DNA of 64,000 bases from JAVVXB01 sp036651815 (lineage in GTDB: Bacteria; Bacillota; Clostridia; Christensenellales; CAG-138), in the NCBI GenBank assembly GCA_036651815.1, contig JAVVXB010000003.1, forward strand, positions 50,542 to 114,541, given 5' to 3'. Positions within the stretch are counted from its first letter, which is position 1, and every line of letters begins with the position of its first letter. Below the pieces are notes generated by a model. It saw nothing but the letters and a program-made list of their open reading frames with translations, made no database searches and was not told the DNA's origin. Shown here piece by piece: positions 62,544 through 64,000 of this stretch. Position numbers and translations under genes: made by a program.

Positions 62544-63665
62544 ATGGAAAAGACGAAAGAAACCCGCCCCTATGTATCTTGGGATCAGATCGGTCGTTTT
62601 ATGGAGGACACATTTGTCGCCTATGGCGTACCGCGTGCCGATGCGCACATCTGTGCCGACGTACTCATGGAAAGTGACCGCCGCGGTATCGAAAGTCATG
62701 GCTGCAACCGATTCAAGTCCATCTATATTGATCGGATCAAAAAAGGGATTCTCAATCCCGTAACGGAATATGAAGTACTGCGGGAAACTGCTACCACGCA
62801 GGTTGCGGATGCGCATGACGGCATGGGCATGGTGGCGTCCCACCGGGCAATGCAGACGGCCATTGATAAAGCAAAGCAATATGGCCTCGGAATGACGGCC
62901 GTACGCAACAGTAGTCACTATGGCATTGCCGGCTATTGGGTAACAATGGCCACAAAGCAGGGGCTGATTGGCATTACTGGAACGAATGCCCGTCCATCCA
63001 TTGCGCCCACATTTGGCGTGGAAAATATGCTGGGAACAAACCCGCTGACCGTAGGCTTTCCGACGGATGAGGCGTTTCCGTTTGTCATCGATTGCGCCAC
63101 GTCCATCACCCAGCGAGGGAAGCTAGAATACTTTGCTAGAAACGGCAAGGATACGCCTGCTGGCATGGTCATTGGCCACGATGGCAGCGCACTGACCGAT
63201 TCCAACGAGATTTTGAAAGACTTGACCAAAGGCACTGCGGCACTTGCACCGCTCGGTGGCATAGGAGAGGATCTTGCGGGCTACAAAGGCTATGGATACG
63301 CAACGGTCATCGAGGTGCTTTCCTCTGCACTGCAGGCGGGCAGCTTTTTGAAGATGCTGACGGATCAGGATGAGAATGGAAACAAGAAACCCTATCACCT
63401 CGGCCACTTTTTCCTTGCCATCGATCCGGAGGCGTTTATGGGGCTGGACAGCTTTGCACACACGACGGGCGAAATTATGCGTGAGCTTCGCGCGTCCGAA
63501 AAGGCGCCGGGACAGCAGCGCATCTACACCGCTGGCGAGAAGGAGTATCTCGTCTGGCAGGAGAGAAAGGACAAAGGCGTACCGATTGGCGAAGCGGTGC
63601 AAAAAGAGATGATTGCCATTCGTGACGAAAAGAAATTGCCGTACCGGTTTTCATTCGAAAAATAG
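62544..63665 (+). CDS. Ldh2-family NAD(P)-dependent malate/lactate-type dehydrogenase
   Basis: 373 residues. Family blocks are DRRGIESHGCNRF, VADAHDGMGMVASHRAM, GMTAVRNSSHYGIAGYW, MLGTNPLTVGFPTDEAFPFVIDCATS and GGIGEDLAGYKGYG. This fold includes malate, sulfolactate, ureidoglycolate and related 2-hydroxyacid dehydrogenases; the substrate cannot be fixed by sequence alone. SD GAGGAGAAA precedes ATG 62544. It follows glpK by 111 bp and may be separately transcribed. Confidence 0.9.
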   Translation: MEKTKETRPYVSWDQIGRFMEDTFVAYGVPRADAHICADVLMESDRRGIESHGCNRFKSIYIDRIKKGILNPVTEYEVLRETATTQVADAHDGMGMVASHRAMQTAIDKAKQYGLGMTAVRNSSHYGIAGYWVTMATKQGLIGITGTNARPSIAPTFGVENMLGTNPLTVGFPTDEAFPFVIDCATSITQRGKLEYFARNGKDTPAGMVIGHDGSALTDSNEILKDLTKGTAALAPLGGIGEDLAGYKGYGYATVIEVLSSALQAGSFLKMLTDQDENGNKKPYHLGHFFLAIDPEAFMGLDSFAHTTGEIMRELRASEKAPGQQRIYTAGEKEYLVWQERKDKGVPIGEAVQKEMIAIRDEKKLPYRFSFEK

Positions 63666-63681
63666 TTTCAAGAGAAGCTTG

Positions 63682-63714
63682 ACCCCGTACATATTGTGTG
63701 CGGGGTTCTGTTTT
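63682..63714 (+). terminator. Terminator after the Ldh2-type gene
   Basis: ACCCCG/CGGGGT stem with a 13-nt loop, followed by TCTGTTTT. Confidence 0.75.
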
Positions 63715-63731
63715 GCTCATCATACAGTATG

Positions 63732-63760
63732 TTGACTTTTAGCGGCAAAAACGGTAGAAT
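63732..63760 (+). promoter_or_regulatory. Promoter of the tRNA-Gly gene (and possibly tuf)
   Basis: TTGACT (63732-63737), 17-bp spacer, TAGAAT (63755-63760), about 20 nt before the mature tRNA. Confidence 0.8.
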
Positions 63761-63785
63761 AATTCTTGCTATCGTGGCATCGTAT

Positions 63786-63859
63786 GCGGGTGTAGCTCAG
63801 TGGCAGAGCTCCAGCTTCCCAAGCTGGCCATGTGGGTTCGATTCCCATCACCCGCTCCA
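63786..63859 (+). tRNA. tRNA-Gly (anticodon CCC)
   Basis: A full cloverleaf: acceptor GCGGGTG/CACCCGC, D-arm GCTC...GAGC, anticodon stem CCAGC/GCTGG with loop TTCCCAA (CCC at 34-36), and T-arm GGGTTCGATTCCC. T is the discriminator and the 3' CCA is encoded. Read as Gly from the CCC anticodon. Confidence 0.96.
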
Positions 63860-63946
63860 TCGTCCGTATAGCGGATTCAATATGCCCGCTGCCGTTACAA
63901 ATTCCGCACGCGGGTAACAACCAAAATTCAAGGAGGAATCACTGTA

Positions 63947-64000
63947 ATGGCAAAGGCAAAATTTGAAAGAACGAAACCGCACGTCAACGTGGGTACGATC
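63947..64000 (+). CDS. tuf: Elongation factor Tu, N-terminal fragment
   Basis: The window ends 18 codons into a gene starting MAKAKFERTKPHVNVGTI, the nearly invariant N-terminus of EF-Tu just before its G1 loop. A strong SD (AAGGAGG) precedes the ATG at 63947. EF-Tu delivers aminoacyl-tRNA to the ribosome. No terminator separates it from tRNA-Gly, 87 bp upstream, so both may share the promoter at 63732-63760. Confidence 0.95.
   Translation, partial: MAKAKFERTKPHVNVGTI

Overview
The window looks like chromosomal DNA of an anaerobic, low-to-mid GC Firmicute of the class Clostridia. Supporting signs are a SpoIID/LytB-domain protein, a CIRCE operator, an FMN riboswitch in front of a RibU-type ECF transporter subunit, a DUF1622-FtsH pair, MecA_N-type and LCP wall enzymes, ATP-dependent PEP carboxykinase, and strong Shine-Dalgarno sequences (SDs) with frequent TTG/GTG starts. 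Species cannot be named from sequence alone. There is no rRNA, CRISPR array, intact insertion sequence or prophage. About 45 genes are supported.

Layout. 1-6.7 kb: end of ispE, then wall and ribosome genes (SpoIID/SH3 protein, M23 peptidase, rsmG, a polytopic membrane protein). 6.7-9.2 kb: a gene-poor stretch and monocistronic pckA. 9.7-13.5 kb: mnmG divergent from a yhaM-like nuclease/CPBP protease pair. 13.5-17.2 kb (minus): a secreted MsrA-rhodanese lipoprotein behind a promoter with an operator-like inverted repeat, and an ECF sigma factor with a membrane beta-propeller protein. 17.4-27.2 kb (plus): a TIM-barrel protein, a lipoprotein, a MecA-like PBP, murG, a HEAT/THUMP methyltransferase and a polytopic membrane protein. 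27-30 kb (minus): an ABC exporter and an orphan ThiF-like protein. 30.4-35.6 kb (plus): DUF1622-ftsH, a membrane protein, and CIRCE-controlled htpG. 35.7-39 kb (minus): rsmA with a small thioredoxin-fold protein, sirtuin, YgjP-like peptidase, ArpU-like regulator. 39.2-41.6 kb: rarA and a PTS_EIIC-like membrane protein. 41.7-45 kb (minus): an alpha/beta hydrolase, HxxxD acyltransferase and zinc-ribbon membrane protein operon. 45.3-47.1 kb: a Cache/PAS/GGDEF protein. 47.2-48.2 kb: a decayed, gene-free stretch. 48.2-58.4 kb: two phosphoesterases, an L,D-transpeptidase, an NlpC/P60 endopeptidase, leuS and an LCP protein. 58.7-64 kb: riboswitch-controlled ribU, a PIG-L deacetylase, glpK, an Ldh2-type dehydrogenase, tRNA-Gly(CCC) and the start of tuf.

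Themes. Cell-wall synthesis and remodelling dominates (SpoIID, M23, PBP, MurG, L,D-transpeptidase, NlpC/P60, LCP). Several of these proteins carry Pro/Thr/Ser linkers, and in two of them the linker lies inside a folded domain. The most unusual signal is regulatory: at least four, possibly six, genes have an extended -10 box (consensus TATGCTATAAT or close to it) ending only 6-8 nt before the start codon with no SD. This predicts leaderless mRNAs alongside ordinary SD-led genes. Other notable controls are the SD-masking hairpin of the LCP gene, the palindrome over the msrA start site, CIRCE at htpG and the FMN riboswitch.
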